Source: Desulfobacteraceae bacterium | GTDB taxonomy: Bacteria; Desulfobacterota; Desulfobacteria; Desulfobacterales; JAUWMJ01 | Length of the DNA: 5,212 nucleotides | Direction: 5' to 3' | Assembly: GCA_030612225.1 (NCBI GenBank) | Contig: JAUWOH010000248.1 | Coordinates: 1-5,212, forward strand | In this document: positions 4,153 through 5,212 of the stretch, one piece after another | How the letters are laid out: every line of letters begins with the position of its first letter | Numbering within the stretch: the stretch's first letter is position 1 | Program-made: the position numbers and the translations under genes | Notes under the pieces: generated by a model | Told to the model about the DNA's origin: nothing | Databases searched by the model: none | The model's input: the letters and a program-made list of their open reading frames with translations, nothing else

Positions 4153-5212
4153 TGGAATTAAGAGCCGAAGAAATAAGTCAGATTATTAAGGAACAGATTA
4201 CGGATTATGATAAGAAGGTTGAACTGAGTGAAACAGGTGTTGTTTTGTCCGTCGGAGATGGCATTGCACGTGTATATGGGCTGGAAAAAGCCATGGCACT
4301 TGAGCTTGTGGAATTTCCCGGCGGTATCCTTGGCCTTGTGCTGAACCTTGAAGAAGACAATGTGGGTTGCGCCATTATGGGCGAAGATATCCACATTAAG
4401 GAAGGCGATATGGTCAAGCGGACCGGCAAAATCGCAGAGGTTCCGGTTGGTGAAGCGGTTCTCGGTCGGGTCTTATCTGCCGTAGGCGACCCTTTGGATG
4501 GAAAAGGCCCAATAGACGCCAAGGAGTCCAGTCGGGTTGAAATGGTTGCGCCGGGTGTTATCGATCGGAAAGGTGTCCATGAACCCTGCTATACGGGAAT
4601 GAAGGCTATCGACTCCATGACACCGGTTGGCCGGGGGCAGCGTGAGCTTATCATCGGTGACCGCCAGATCGGCAAGACCGCCATTGCAGTTGATGCTATC
4701 CTTGCACAGAAAGATACGGATGTTTACTGTATTTATGTAGCTTGCGGGCAGAAAAAGTCCACAGTGGCACAGGTTCATGCTGTCCTGGAAAAAAACGGTG
4801 CCATGGAATATACTACCATCATAGCCGCTTGCGCCAGTGATCCGGCAACACTGCAGTTTATCGCTCCTTATTCAGGATGCGCCATGGGAGAATACTTCCG
4901 CAATAAAGGGCAACACGCTTTGATTATTTATGACGATCTTTCAAAACAGGCTGCTGCTTACAGGCAGGTTTCACTTCTGCTGAGACGTCCGCCCGGACGT
5001 GAGGCCTACCCTGGAGATATTTTTTATAACCATTCCCGTCTTCTGGAACGGGCTTCCAAGATGAATGACGAACTTGGCGCAGGGTCACTTACAGCGCTTC
5101 CGATAATTGAAACCCAGGCCGGTGACGTATCCGCCTATATTCCGACAAATGTTATTTCCATTACAGACGGCCAGATATATCTTGAACCGGGCCTGTTTTT
5201 TGCCGGTGTCCG
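4152..5212 (+). CDS. atpA: F1 ATP synthase subunit alpha, 3' end cut off by the window
   Basis: Alpha subunits alternate with beta in the F1 hexamer and bind nucleotide at non-catalytic sites. The frame runs open from ATG 4152 (TAATG overlap with atpH, GGGG-rich purines just upstream) to the window edge. This gives 353 complete codons of roughly 500 expected. Visible features are the N-terminal helix that contacts delta (1-25), the beta-barrel with SVGDGIARVYGL (33-44), the Walker A loop GDRQIGKT (169-176), and LIIYDDLSKQA with Asp261/Asp262 as the Walker B region. RRPPGREAYPGD (278-289) precedes FYNHSRLLERA. E. coli has Thr (GDRQTGKT) where this protein has Ile in the Walker A loop. The arginine finger and the C-terminal helical bundle lie beyond the window. 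Genes for gamma, beta and epsilon would be expected next. Confidence 0.98.
   Translation, partial: MELRAEEISQIIKEQITDYDKKVELSETGVVLSVGDGIARVYGLEKAMALELVEFPGGILGLVLNLEEDNVGCAIMGEDIHIKEGDMVKRTGKIAEVPVGEAVLGRVLSAVGDPLDGKGPIDAKESSRVEMVAPGVIDRKGVHEPCYTGMKAIDSMTPVGRGQRELIIGDRQIGKTAIAVDAILAQKDTDVYCIYVACGQKKSTVAQVHAVLEKNGAMEYTTIIAACASDPATLQFIAPYSGCAMGEYFRNKGQHALIIYDDLSKQAAAYRQVSLLLRRPPGREAYPGDIFYNHSRLLERASKMNDELGAGSLTALPIIETQAGDVSAYIPTNVISITDGQIYLEPGLFFAGV

Noticed and set aside
4205..4778. Minus-strand frames opposite atpA
   Set aside because: The + strand encodes an unmistakable alpha subunit with intact Walker motifs. The antisense frames have no recognisable content.
4985..5000. ACGTCCG / CGGACGT palindrome inside atpA
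   Set aside because: It falls exactly on the codons of the conserved RPPGR segment, so protein constraint and chance explain it.

Overview
The window looks like a chromosomal segment from a Gram-negative bacterium, most likely a member of the Desulfobacterota (the former Deltaproteobacteria, Desulfobacterales-like). This rests on gene content and protein style, not on a database search. The ATP synthase has two different b-type stator subunits (b' and b), both with an extra signal-peptide-like N-terminus. The cluster begins at b' with no a or c subunit gene before it. A bactofilin gene and a RodA gene lie directly upstream. All recognised genes are on the + strand.

Layout. Positions 1-342 are mostly non-coding. 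They hold two short arrays of a degenerate 7-bp repeat in opposite orientation (51-78 and 221-262) around an AT-rich core. The core contains a perfect 13-bp inverted repeat and a possible extended -10 promoter. A very small ORF (273-350) overlaps the start of the next gene. Positions 343-1446 are rodA, the elongasome peptidoglycan glycosyltransferase. Positions 1447-1682 hold a long imperfect palindrome (1447-1559) that starts at the base after the rodA stop, a compact second palindrome (1591-1620), and a strong ribosome binding site. Positions 1683-2111 encode a bactofilin. Positions 2112-2429 carry a very good sigma-70-like promoter (TTGACA, 18 bp, TATACA with a TG extension). They also carry a roughly 160-bp element with 20-bp terminal inverted repeats (2207-2365) that would lie in the 5' leader of the ATP synthase mRNA. 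From 2430 onward the genes are b' (2430-2978), b (2978-3601), delta (3601-4152) and alpha (4152 to the window edge, truncated). Each shares one base with the next through TGATG or TAATG junctions, which implies translational coupling.

How the parts work together. RodA makes glycan strands for side-wall growth. Bactofilin forms a membrane-associated polymer scaffold that in several bacteria localises cell-wall enzymes, so the first two genes form a plausible cell-shape pair. The second half encodes the peripheral stalk (b', b, delta) and the catalytic alpha subunit of F1Fo ATP synthase. The rest of F1 (gamma, beta, epsilon) presumably follows beyond the window, and subunits a and c must be encoded elsewhere.

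The genes are ordinary. The unusual content is in the gaps: each of the three large intergenic regions holds a different palindromic or repeat structure. These look like small non-autonomous repeats or structured leaders. I see no sign of a new defence system, CRISPR array or large mobile element.
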